Shown: piece after piece, positions 9,601 to 17,688 of the stretch
Position numbering within the stretch: the first letter of the stretch is position 1
How the letters are laid out: each line of letters starts with the position of its first letter
DNA from: Pseudohaliea rubra DSM 19751
Lineage (GTDB): Bacteria; Pseudomonadota; Gammaproteobacteria; Pseudomonadales; Halieaceae
Assembly: GCF_000764025.1 (NCBI RefSeq)
Contig: NZ_KN234754.1
Coordinates: forward strand, 1 to 64,000
Direction: 5' to 3'
DNA length: 64,000 bases
Made by a program: the position numbers and the translations under genes
Notes under the pieces: generated by a model
Told to the model about the DNA's origin: nothing
The model's database searches: none
The model's input: only the letters and a program-made list of their open reading frames with translations

Positions 9601-11488
9601 CATGAGCGGCGATGTCTTCGGCAACGGAATGCTCCTGTCGCCGCACATCCGCCTGGTTGCGGCCTTCAATCACCAGCACATTTTCATCGATCCGGAACCG
9701 GACGTCGCGGCGGCCTTTGCCGAGCGTCAGCGCCTGTTTGCCCTGCCGCGCTCGAGCTGGGCGGATTACGATGAGCAACTTATCTCTGCCGGGGGCGGCG
9801 TGTTCAGCCGTGCTGCCAAGTCCGTGACCGTCTCCCGGGAGATGAAGGAGCGCTTCGCTATCAGCGCGGATCACCTGACGCCCGCAGAGCTCATCAGCCA
9901 CCTGCTGTGCGCCGAGGTCGACCTGCTCTGGAACGGCGGTATCGGTACCTGGGTGAAGTCCAGCCTGGAAGCTCACACCGACGTCGGCGACAAGACCAAC
10001 GACAGCCTTCGCGTGGACGCGAATGAGCTTCGCTGCCGGGTCATCGGTGAGGGCGGGAACCTCGGCATGACGCAGCTTGCACGGGTGGAGTATGCGCTGC
10101 ACGGCGGGCGCCTCAATACGGACTTTATCGACAACGCCGGTGGCGTCGACTGCTCTGACCACGAGGTGAACATCAAGATTCTCCTCGACGCTATCGTCGC
10201 CCGCGGTGACCTTACGGAGAAGCATCGCAACATGCTCCTGGAGGCGATGACTGACAGCGTTGCCGCCCTCGTCCTCGCCAACAACTACCGCCAGGTGCAG
10301 GCGATCAGCCTTGCCGAGTTCGAGGCCCGGGAGCGGGCCGGCGAGTACCGGCGCCTTATCGGCAGCCTGGAGGCCAGCGGCCGCCTGGATCGGGAGCTCG
10401 AGTTCCTGCCCAGCGACGAGGATCTCGCCGAGCGGGCGCTCCTCAACCGGGGGTTGACGCGACCGGAGCTGGCCGTGCTCGTCTCCTACAGCAAGGCGGT
10501 GCTCAAAGAAGCGCTCAGCGCTTCGGCCCTGGAGCAGGATCCGAGCCTCGCGCAAGCCGCGGCGACGGCGTTTCCGGCAGAGCTCGTGGCCCGCTTCCCC
10601 GAAGACGTCGCCGCACACCGGCTGCGCCGGGAGATCACCTGTACGCAGCTGGCCAATGACATGGTCAACCGCATGGGCCCGAACTTTGTCACCCGCCAGC
10701 AGCGCGCCACGGGTGCACCGGTGGCGGATGTGGCTCGCGCCTACAGCGCAGCCATGGTCGTCTATGGTGTCGGCAAGCGCTGGGACGCCATTGAGGCCCT
10801 TGACTACCGCGTGGATGCTGCGCTCCAGCACGAGATGATGCTCGATGTGGTGCGTCTGGTGAAACGTTCCACCCGTTGGCTGCTGCGCAACCGGCGGCAC
10901 CAGCTGGCGCCCTCCCTGCTCATCGAGGAGTTTGCGGGGGGTATCGACGGTTTTCTGGAGCAGCTCCCCTCGCTGCTTCGCGGTAACGCACAGGCTTTTT
11001 ACGAGGAGCGCCGCGACCGGTATCTGGATGCCGGGGTCGACCAGCCGCTCGCCGCGGCCGTGGCGGCGGGGCTCTATGCTGCCACCGGGTTGGCTATTAT
11101 CGATGTCGCCGCGCGCGCGGAAGCGCCGCTGGCCGAGGTGGCGGAGCTCTACTTCCACCTCGGCGAGCGCCTCGAGCTCGACTGGTTCGGTGGTCAGATC
11201 CTCGGCAGCAAGGTCGATAACGAATGGCAGGCCATGGCCCGGGAGTCCTATCTGGAAGATCTGCAGGCGCAGCAGTGCACCCTGGCCATGGGCATCCTGC
11301 GCCTGCGCTGCGAAGGCCTGGACCGTGCGGCCTGCGTCGAGCGCTGGGAAGAACAGGAGGCGCCGCTGATCGCCCGCTGGCGCGAGATGCTGGCCGAACT
11401 CCATGGGACCACGGCGCCGGACTTTGCCATGTTTGCCGTGGCCAACCGGGAGCTGCTGGATCTCGCCCAGAGCAGCCGACGGTCCTGA
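6641..11488 (+). CDS. gdhB: NAD-specific glutamate dehydrogenase, large (180-kDa) type
   Basis: This 1615-residue protein matches the large bacterial NAD-dependent glutamate dehydrogenases (Bac_GDH family), which oxidise glutamate to 2-oxoglutarate and ammonia and mainly serve amino-acid catabolism. Visible family landmarks are the substrate-site lysine context PVGAKGGFV (K850), [40 protein letters not shown], and the dinucleotide-binding region [17 protein letters not shown]. The long N-terminal part carries regulatory ACT-like segments in the family. The ATG at 6641 was chosen because GGAAGGA sits just upstream and [14 protein letters not shown] begins like the family; the frame stays open further upstream but without family-like sequence. 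It stands alone, divergent from moxR and convergent with the GGDEF/EAL gene 13 bases away. Confidence 0.96.
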   Translation: [1615 protein letters not shown]

Positions 11489-11501
11489 GCCTGCGGCGGC
11501 G

Positions 11502-14363
11502 TCAGCCGGTGGCGGTACCGGTCACGCCCTGCCCGCGATTGCCGCGAAGGAAATCCGCTACTTCTTCCGCCGGCAGCGGACGGGCCAGGTAGTAACCCTG
11601 AGCGTGCACGCCGGGCTCGCCTTTGAGGAAGGTCGCCTGCTCGATGTTCTCTACGCCGGCCAGCACCACGTCCAGCCCCAGGGCCTGGCTCACGGCGATC
11701 ATGGCCCGCGCCATGCGCTGCCCGTCCGCGCCGCTAACATCCTTCAGATAGCTGCCGTCCACCTTCAGCGTGCGTACGTGCAGGTCCTGAAGATAGCGTA
11801 GTCCCAGAGTGCTGGAGCCGAAGCCGTCCACGACCAGGCCGATCCCCAGGGCCGCGAGAGCCTCCAAGCTGCTGCGGGTGCGCTCCGGGTCCTCGAGGAG
11901 GGCGCGCTCGTGGATCTCAAGCTCGAGCTGGTCGGGCGCCAGGCCATGGAGCAGCAGCGTTGCTTCGATACGCGCCGGCGTGTCGACGTGGTTGAGCGTC
12001 TTCGGGCTCACGTTCATGCCCAGGCGCAGCGGAGCGATGTCCTGCGCCTGCCAGCTGGCGAAGTGGGCGCAGGCGGCATCGAGAGACTGGAAGTCGAGCT
12101 GGCGGACGATGCCGGCCTTTTCCGCCGCGTGAATGAACCGCTCCGGGGACACCGCGCCCAGGACCGGGTCCTGCCAGCGGGTAAGGGCTTCGATCGCAAT
12201 CACAGAGCCGCTGGTAAGGTCGAATTCGGGGTGGAAAACAAGGTCGAGGCCCTTGCCATCCAGGGCTGCACGCAGGTTTTCCACCAGCGTCAGGTATTCC
12301 GCCGCCTCGGCGGTCATGGCGGCCGTGTAAAAGCGCCAGTCGTTGCGTCCCTGCTCCTTGGCCTCGTACATTGCCGTATCGGCATTGGTGAGCAGCTCAT
12401 CTGCGCTTCGGGCGTCGGCCGGAAAAAGACTGATGCCGATGCTGCAGCTCAACTGGGCCTGCTCTCCACCGAGCTCGAAAGGGCGGGAGACAGCGTCCAT
12501 GAGCTTGCTGGCGACCCGGGAAAGGTTCGCGGGATCCTGCACACCCGCGAGGACCGCCACAAATTCGTCGCCGCCCACGCGGGCCAGGGAGTCGCTCTCG
12601 CGGAGGGCGCCGAGAAGGCGCCGTGACGCCTGGCGCAGCACCTCGTCGCCGGCGGCGTGCCCGAGGCTGTCGTTGATCGTCTTGAAGCGGTCGAGATCGA
12701 TGAACATGACCGCTACCTGCCCGCCGTCGCGGTTTGCCTGCTTCAGGCTGCGCTGCAGGATGATGTCGAGGAGGATGCGGTTGGGCAGACCCGTAAGCGG
12801 GTCGTGATGGGCGATGCGCTCCAGCTGAGCCTGGGCAGATTGCAGCGCCGTGATGTCGTGAGCGCTGACCAGCACGCCGAGTGCGCCCTCGCCGTTGTAG
12901 AGCGGTGTATAGACGACGTTGAAGCAGCGCTGATCGCCGACGGCCGGCTGGCGCCACTCCTCGAAGCTCACTGTTTCACCTGCGAGGCAGCGCGCGAGTG
13001 CCGGCGCAATCTTATTGTTAAGAGCTTCCTCCGAGAACAGCTCCTCCACGCGGTGGCCGATCAGCTCCTCCGGCTGGTAACCGAAGAAGCTGGCGTAGGC
13101 CTCGTTCGCCATCAGGTAACGGTTGTCCCGGTCGATCGCGGCAAGCTGGTCCTCGGTGCTGGCCACCGCCTGGGCGTAAAGCTCCAGCTCCTTGAGCCGG
13201 GTCCCGAGTTCCTCCCTGGCCCGCATGCGCTCGGAGATGTTCCGCACGATGCAGGCCACCCGCTGACCATCGCCGGTCTGTGCCACTCGCGCCTCGAACC
13301 AGCGTTTTTCGCCCAGGAGTTCAAGGGCATAGCTGAATTCCGTTGGCTCGTTGCTGTCAACGGCGCGCTCGAGCGCGGCGCAGAAGCCGTCGCGAACATC
13401 GGCCGGTAGCAGCGCCTTGATGGACTGCCCCACCACCCTGTCCGGCGGTGCGATAAGGTCATCGGGGCAGCCTGTGTGGACGCTCTCGATGACGCCTGCT
13501 CTGTCCAGGACGATAAACAGGTCCGGCAGCACATCGAAGAGGGAAGCCATAAGATCGCTCTGGCGAGCCCTGGCATCCTCAACGGCGCGGGTTTCCGTGA
13601 GATCGACATGGACGCCGAGCAGGCGCTGGACGGTACCGTCTGCGGCGTGCACGGGGGCGGCCCGCGCCAGGATGGGCACATAGTGACCGTCCTTGTGCCG
13701 GAGGTGGAAGGCGTGCTCCCAGTGCCCCTTGGGCGCCTGCCGGAAACGGGCCAGATGCTCCAGTACCGCGGCGCGATCCTCCTCGGCGAGGAGACCCTTG
13801 AAGCTTTCAAAGCTGTTGTCCAGTTCGTCGTCGCGGTAGCCAAGCTGCGCCTTGTAGCTGGGCGACAGATAAAGGTTGTCGTCGATCAGGTTGTAATCCC
13901 AGATGCCCTCGACAAGAGCGGAGCTGAGCAGCCGGTATCGCGTGCGCTCGGCTTCCACTTCTCCGCGAAGCTCTGCCTGTTCGGTGACGTTGCTATAGAG
14001 AGCGGCGACGTAGCCGCCGGGAAGGGCGTAGAGGTCGTTGCTGTACCAACCGGTGCGCAGGTCGTCTTCGTAGTAGCGGGAGGGTAGCGACTCGGGAATG
14101 CCGCTCTGACTGACGCGGCGCAGAGCATCGACAAGACCCATGGCCGCCGCGCCGCGCATCACCTGCGACAGGCGCTGCCCCAGGGCCGCGCCCGGCGCGA
14201 CTTCGGCGATCCGGCAGGCGCTCGGGTTGAGGTAAACGAACTCGAAATCCTGTCCGCCACTGATGGGCCGGTAGATGGCGATGCCGAAGTCGACGACAGC
14301 CAGTAGCCCGACCGCAATCTCGGGGGCGGTCAGGCTGTCAGTTTGCTCCGGCAGACCAGTCAC
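11502..14363 (-). CDS. Multi-PAS GGDEF-EAL protein with degenerate EAL domain
   Basis: This 953-residue cytoplasmic protein has about four PAS-like sensor regions (residues 15-510), then GGDEF and EAL domains. The GGDEF core is intact (ARVGGDEF, 597-601), with the inhibitory I-site R588-E-S-D591 exactly five residues upstream, so cyclic-di-GMP synthesis with product inhibition is expected. The EAL domain keeps the name motif (IEALTRW, E725), NVSP, EIHE and the lysine in TLKVDGS. However, the paired aspartates of DDFGTG read DGFGSS and the usual AEGVE reads LAGVE, so phosphodiesterase activity is doubtful. There are no transmembrane segments; signals are probably sensed by the PAS domains. The start is GTG, after a G-rich ribosome site. 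An inverted repeat lies just upstream. Confidence 0.9.
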   Translation of the reverse strand: MTGLPEQTDSLTAPEIAVGLLAVVDFGIAIYRPISGGQDFEFVYLNPSACRIAEVAPGAALGQRLSQVMRGAAAMGLVDALRRVSQSGIPESLPSRYYEDDLRTGWYSNDLYALPGGYVAALYSNVTEQAELRGEVEAERTRYRLLSSALVEGIWDYNLIDDNLYLSPSYKAQLGYRDDELDNSFESFKGLLAEEDRAAVLEHLARFRQAPKGHWEHAFHLRHKDGHYVPILARAAPVHAADGTVQRLLGVHVDLTETRAVEDARARQSDLMASLFDVLPDLFIVLDRAGVIESVHTGCPDDLIAPPDRVVGQSIKALLPADVRDGFCAALERAVDSNEPTEFSYALELLGEKRWFEARVAQTGDGQRVACIVRNISERMRAREELGTRLKELELYAQAVASTEDQLAAIDRDNRYLMANEAYASFFGYQPEELIGHRVEELFSEEALNNKIAPALARCLAGETVSFEEWRQPAVGDQRCFNVVYTPLYNGEGALGVLVSAHDITALQSAQAQLERIAHHDPLTGLPNRILLDIILQRSLKQANRDGGQVAVMFIDLDRFKTINDSLGHAAGDEVLRQASRRLLGALRESDSLARVGGDEFVAVLAGVQDPANLSRVASKLMDAVSRPFELGGEQAQLSCSIGISLFPADARSADELLTNADTAMYEAKEQGRNDWRFYTAAMTAEAAEYLTLVENLRAALDGKGLDLVFHPEFDLTSGSVIAIEALTRWQDPVLGAVSPERFIHAAEKAGIVRQLDFQSLDAACAHFASWQAQDIAPLRLGMNVSPKTLNHVDTPARIEATLLLHGLAPDQLELEIHERALLEDPERTRSSLEALAALGIGLVVDGFGSSTLGLRYLQDLHVRTLKVDGSYLKDVSGADGQRMARAMIAVSQALGLDVVLAGVENIEQATFLKGEPGVHAQGYYLARPLPAEEVADFLRGNRGQGVTGTATG

Positions 14364-14376
14364 AGCCGCCCCTGCA

Positions 14377-14394
14377 TTGCATATTAAAATGCAA
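14377..14394. promoter_or_regulatory. AT-rich inverted repeat upstream of GGDEF/EAL gene
   Basis: TTGCAT-ATTAAA-ATGCAA is an inverted repeat with 6-base perfect arms and a 6-base spacer, in an AT-rich patch that also contains TATTAT-like hexamers on the minus strand. It lies 14 bases upstream of the GTG start at 14363, so it overlaps the likely promoter or leader. A repressor or activator site is plausible; the binding protein is unknown. Confidence 0.4.
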
Positions 14395-14466
14395 TAATAT
14401 ACTAGCAGTGGTCAGTGTCAACACCACGGCAGCATCTGCGGGCTGCGGCAAGGATCAGGGGAACCC

Positions 14467-14670
14467 TCAGACAGAAGGCAGACGATGGACGCCCGAGACC
14501 CCCGTCATGCCATCCCACTGGTCCGCACGACCCTCGCGCCAGCCCGAGAGCCAGTTGACCCGCTGCTGCTCGTTCTCGTGAGGGCAGCTGTCGCTGCTGC
14601 GACCGGAAACCCCGGCGAGATAACCCCGGTCATAGGCCCGGCTGGCCATGTTGCGCTTCTGTCTTTTCAT
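14467..14670 (-). CDS. rmf: Ribosome modulation factor
   Basis: The 67-residue basic protein begins MKRQKRNMASRAYDRGYLAG and continues with GRSSDSCPHENEQQR and VNWLSGWREGRADQW, matching Escherichia coli RMF (MKRQKRD, RGYQAG, CPYQ, WLGGWREAMAD) over nearly its full length. RMF binds the 30S subunit in stationary phase and dimerises ribosomes into inactive 100S particles. The ATG at 14670 fits the family N-terminus and has GAGAGG upstream; a longer frame exists but adds sequence foreign to RMF. It lies alone between the GGDEF/EAL gene and the PlcP-like gene. Confidence 0.95.
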   Translation of the reverse strand: MKRQKRNMASRAYDRGYLAGVSGRSSDSCPHENEQQRVNWLSGWREGRADQWDGMTGVSGVHRLPSV

Positions 14671-14827
14671 CGTGGTGCCTCTCGAGCAGTGGCATTGAAG
14701 GGCGGGCATGAAACCCGCTTTCTGATCTAAGCAAAGGGGCCCCGCACTGTCGATGAACGATTTGTTACAAGGGGGTCTGTTCTAGGGTCGCCTGCTTATA
14801 AGGCCTTAAAAGTGTGGCACGCACAGT

Positions 14828-14841
14828 GACTCGGGGGAGTC
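14828..14841. terminator. Weak hairpin downstream of PlcP-like gene
   Basis: GACTC-GGGG-GAGTC forms a short 5-bp stem with a 4-base loop, about 50 bases past the stop of the minus-strand PlcP-like gene. No immediate U-run follows on the minus strand, so intrinsic termination is only a possibility. Confidence 0.3.
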
Positions 14842-14889
14842 TGCGGGCTGACGCCGGGGCAGTTAGCTAAAGCCAACCCGCGGCGCTGC

Positions 14890-15729
14890 TTATGCCGAGG
14901 CTGGCGCGGGGAGCGGGTCCGCAGTAAGCGGGAAGCGGTCGTCGGCGAACACCAGCTCCAGGGGTTGCTCCGGGTGCGCCACGCCGCGCAGCAGGTGCAA
15001 CGCCCCGGCGTGGTCTTCCACCAGCGCCGTGCAGCTCTCCACCCAGTCACCGTCGTTGCAGTAGAGGACACCCTCGATCTCCCGCAGCAGCGGGTAGTGC
15101 AGGTGCCCGCAGATGATGCCGTCGAGGCCGCGATCGCGCACCAGGTTCACGGCCGCGTGCTGGTAGGCGCGGATCGCCGCCTCGGCCTGGGAGACGTTGA
15201 CCTTCACCCACTTGGCCAGGGACCAGTACGGCTTGCCCAGGGCCTCGCGGACCTGGTTGACGCGCCGGTTGACCGCCATGAGCAGGTCGTAGGCGATATC
15301 GCCGATGAAGCGGTTCAGGCGGCTGTAGCGCACGGCAAAGTCCAGCTCGTCGCCGTGGGTGACCAGCAGGCGGTAGCCCTGGCCCGTTTCGTGAATGACT
15401 TCCTTGCGGATATGCACCGCGCCGAACTCGCTGCCGCAGAACTCGCGGAAGTTCTGGTCGTGGTTGCCGGGAATATAGATCACCTCGGTGCCGTGCCGGG
15501 AGAACTTGAGGATGCGGCGCAACACCCGCGTGTGCGCCTCGGGCCAGTGAACGCGCCGCTGCATGGCCCAGACGTCGACGATGTCGCCGACGAGATAGAG
15601 CCGCTCGCACTCCACGCGATCCAGGAACTGCAGCAGCTGCTCGGCCTTGCTGTGCACGCTGCCGAGGTGCACGTCAGAGATCCACAGCGCCTTGCAGCGC
15701 ACTTTGCCATCCGGGGGTAGGGCCTGCAT
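14890..15729 (-). CDS. Calcineurin-like phosphoesterase, PlcP / LpxH-like family
   Basis: This 279-residue metallophosphoesterase has all metal-site motifs: D19-x-H21 (ISDVHLGS), G48-D49 (LVGDIVD), G88-N-H-D91, H125 (THGDE) and G208-H-L-H211, then GDWVESCTALVE. The pattern belongs to the UDP-2,3-diacylglucosamine pyrophosphatase-like group (COG2908), which includes PlcP, the phospholipase C that degrades phosphatidylcholine and related lipids in phosphate-starved Sinorhizobium and marine bacteria. GDWVESCTALVE fits the PlcP side as I remember it. It lies 22 bases after an OlsF-like gene, which favours a membrane-lipid remodelling role over lipid A synthesis. An LpxH-like activity cannot be excluded. 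Confidence 0.85.
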   Translation of the reverse strand: MQALPPDGKVRCKALWISDVHLGSVHSKAEQLLQFLDRVECERLYLVGDIVDVWAMQRRVHWPEAHTRVLRRILKFSRHGTEVIYIPGNHDQNFREFCGSEFGAVHIRKEVIHETGQGYRLLVTHGDELDFAVRYSRLNRFIGDIAYDLLMAVNRRVNQVREALGKPYWSLAKWVKVNVSQAEAAIRAYQHAAVNLVRDRGLDGIICGHLHYPLLREIEGVLYCNDGDWVESCTALVEDHAGALHLLRGVAHPEQPLELVFADDRFPLTADPLPAPASA

Positions 15730-15751
15730 CGTCGGTTCACTCCTCTGGTCG

Positions 15752-17467
15752 TTATGACGCCAGGTACCGCTGCCGTTTGCGCGGCGTCAGCTTGTGAAGA
15801 TCCGCCAGCACGAAGCTGTCCACGCAGTCGCCGAAGTCCTCGTCGACGTTGAAGGCGGTGAAGCACACCCCGTCGGGGCTGGTGGCCTGCGAGTAGTGCT
15901 TGTACAGGGTCGGTACGGGCAGGCCCCGGCCTGCGAGGGCCTGCTTGAGCGCCTTGAAGTCCTCCTCCGCATCACAGCCGTCGAACTCCGCGGCGAGCTG
16001 CTGCTGAAGGGGCGCCGCTATGACGAAGGGTGTGCGGGGTGTGACGTCCAGGTGGGCGCCGCTGTAGTGGGTGCCATAGTAGTGAACGAGCCGCGCCGTT
16101 GCATCGGTGCCATAGAAGCGGCTGATGGAGGCCGGTCCGAAGAGATAGCGCAGCTGCGGGCGGCCCTTGAGGTAGGCGCCGATGCCGTACCAGAGGTAGT
16201 CGAGGCTGCCCCGGGTCTGGTAGCGCGGCTGCACGAAGCTGCGGCCGAGTTCCAGGCCCTGGCGGAGCAGCGGCAGCATGCTCGGCCCGTAGTCGAACAG
16301 GCTGGCGGAATAGAGTCCGTCGAGACCGTGCTGGTCGATGATCGCGCCGGCATCCGCGATCCGGTAGGCGCCTGCGATTTCCATGGCGTCCCGGTCCCAG
16401 AGCACCAGCTGCCGGTAGTACTTGTCGTAGCGGTCGATGTCCCGCGGCTGCCCCGTACCTTCGCCGACGGTGCGGAAGGTGAATTCCCGCAGGCGGCCGA
16501 TCTCGCGCATCACGCAGGGTGCCACGTCCATGGCGCACAGGTAGATTACCTTGCCGTCCCGGGTTTCCCCGAGGCACTCCGATGCCGCGAGTTCCCCGCG
16601 CAGGAGCTGCGGATTTTCCGCCGGCGCCACGGTCTCTACGGAGCGGAAGATGGGCCTCCCGCCGCTGCCGAGGCGATAGACCTGCTTGCGGAACATGCGG
16701 GCGAGCTGTCGCGCCGAGAAGCCGTTGGCGGTGTAGATCTCGTGCGGAACGGGCCGGCCGATGCGCGCATCGACCGTGTTGTGGCTCTGCTTGAACATCT
16801 CCCGCACCAGCCACAGCGTCGCCAGGGGTTTGGCCAACGCCGACAGGCTGTAGAAGAAGAGCGAGTTTCTGCCGGCGACGTATACCGGCAGAATCGGTGC
16901 GCGCGTCGAGGTCGCCAGTTTGACGAACCCGCTCTGCCAGTCGCAGTCGCGCACCCCGCCAGGGCTCAGCCGCGAGACTTCACCGGCGGGGAAAATGATC
17001 AGTGCACCGTCCGCAAGCAGATGCTCCTTGATGCCCTTGAGGTTATCCCGTGCTGAGCCGGCGGTGCCCATGTTGGCCACCGGCAGCAGTACCTCGTGCA
17101 GCGGTGCAATGGCCGTCAGCAGCTCGTTGGCGACCACTTTTACATCCGGGCGCACGCTGCGCACCAGCTTCAGCAGGGCGAGACCGTCGAGGGAGCCGAT
17201 CGGATGGTTCGCAGCGATCACCACGCGGCCGCTCGAGGGTATCCGCGCTCGCTCTCGCTCCGTCAGTCGCAGGTCGAAGTCGAAGTAGCGCAGTACCTCC
17301 TCGACGAAGTCGAAGCCTCGCAGGTGCGGGTAGTCGCTGGCGAACTTCTGAAAACGTGACTCATAGAAAAGAAAACCCAGGAAGCGGCTTAGGGTCCGCG
17401 CGGAGCGCCCGTGGCGCTGGACGAAGGCGGGGTAGTGCGTTGCCAGCGTCTGTTCGATGTTCAGCAT
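15752..17467 (-). CDS. olsF: OlsF-like bifunctional acyltransferase (PlsC domain plus GNAT domain)
   Basis: The 571-residue protein joins two acyltransferase parts. The N-terminal half resembles lysophospholipid acyltransferases of the hemolysin/OlsA type: A86-N-H88-PIGSL-D94 (an H-x5-D form) and FPAGEVSR (158-164) in place of FPEGT. The C-terminal half resembles OlsB-like N-acyltransferases of the acetyltransferase family (EIGRLREFTFR, YDKYYRQLVLWDRDAMEIAGAYRI, LELGRSFVQPRYQ). This order is that of OlsF, which makes ornithine lipid by N-acylating ornithine (C-terminal domain) and then O-acylating the product (N-terminal domain). Ornithine lipids are phosphorus-free. Co-location with a PlcP-like gene supports that reading. 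Related two-domain proteins of unknown substrate exist, so the substrate is an inference. Confidence 0.75.
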   Translation of the reverse strand: MLNIEQTLATHYPAFVQRHGRSARTLSRFLGFLFYESRFQKFASDYPHLRGFDFVEEVLRYFDFDLRLTERERARIPSSGRVVIAANHPIGSLDGLALLKLVRSVRPDVKVVANELLTAIAPLHEVLLPVANMGTAGSARDNLKGIKEHLLADGALIIFPAGEVSRLSPGGVRDCDWQSGFVKLATSTRAPILPVYVAGRNSLFFYSLSALAKPLATLWLVREMFKQSHNTVDARIGRPVPHEIYTANGFSARQLARMFRKQVYRLGSGGRPIFRSVETVAPAENPQLLRGELAASECLGETRDGKVIYLCAMDVAPCVMREIGRLREFTFRTVGEGTGQPRDIDRYDKYYRQLVLWDRDAMEIAGAYRIADAGAIIDQHGLDGLYSASLFDYGPSMLPLLRQGLELGRSFVQPRYQTRGSLDYLWYGIGAYLKGRPQLRYLFGPASISRFYGTDATARLVHYYGTHYSGAHLDVTPRTPFVIAAPLQQQLAAEFDGCDAEEDFKALKQALAGRGLPVPTLYKHYSQATSPDGVCFTAFNVDEDFGDCVDSFVLADLHKLTPRKRQRYLAS

Positions 17468-17496
17468 GCAAGCTCTATCCTGGGCGGCGGGGCAGG

Positions 17497-17688
17497 TCAG
17501 TCGAGAAGCTCGTCGACACCATCGCCGTCCTGCCAGGCCGTGGCGCAGTAATCCCGCCCCCCGGGGACGGGAGCGTCGAGCACCGTAATGGCGCCGCCGG
17601 CGGCGAGGAAGTGACTGACCTCCTCATTGATGGTTTCCCGCAGGCGCTGCTTTTCCACGGGGTTCACATTTGCATTGCTGTGCTGCAT
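17497..17688 (-). CDS. 63-aa protein with an FLxxGG motif
   Basis: The small protein begins MQHSNANVNPVEKQRLRETI and contains EEVSHFLAAGGAITVLDAP, then an acidic C-terminus (WQDGDGVDELLD). The helix-FL-x-x-GG-x-I pattern resembles the conserved segment of small Pseudomonas regulators such as SutA, which binds RNA polymerase, but the similarity is short and function is not assigned. The ATG at 17688 is preferred because AAGGAAGG lies 9 bases upstream; the GTG at 17697 is too close to that site. It is 29 bases upstream of the OlsF-like gene and probably in the same operon. A second protein with this motif lies at 49879-50202. Confidence 0.7.
   Translation of the reverse strand: MQHSNANVNPVEKQRLRETINEEVSHFLAAGGAITVLDAPVPGGRDYCATAWQDGDGVDELLD

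Noticed and set aside
9035-11404. 789-codon minus-strand frame opposite glutamate dehydrogenase
   Set aside because: Same reason: a GC-driven antisense frame with no domain features.
14890-15729. Firm assignment as LpxH (lipid A synthesis)
   Set aside because: Motifs fit the wider COG2908 group, and the OlsF neighbour and the GDWVESCTALVE segment fit PlcP better; left as PlcP/LpxH-like.
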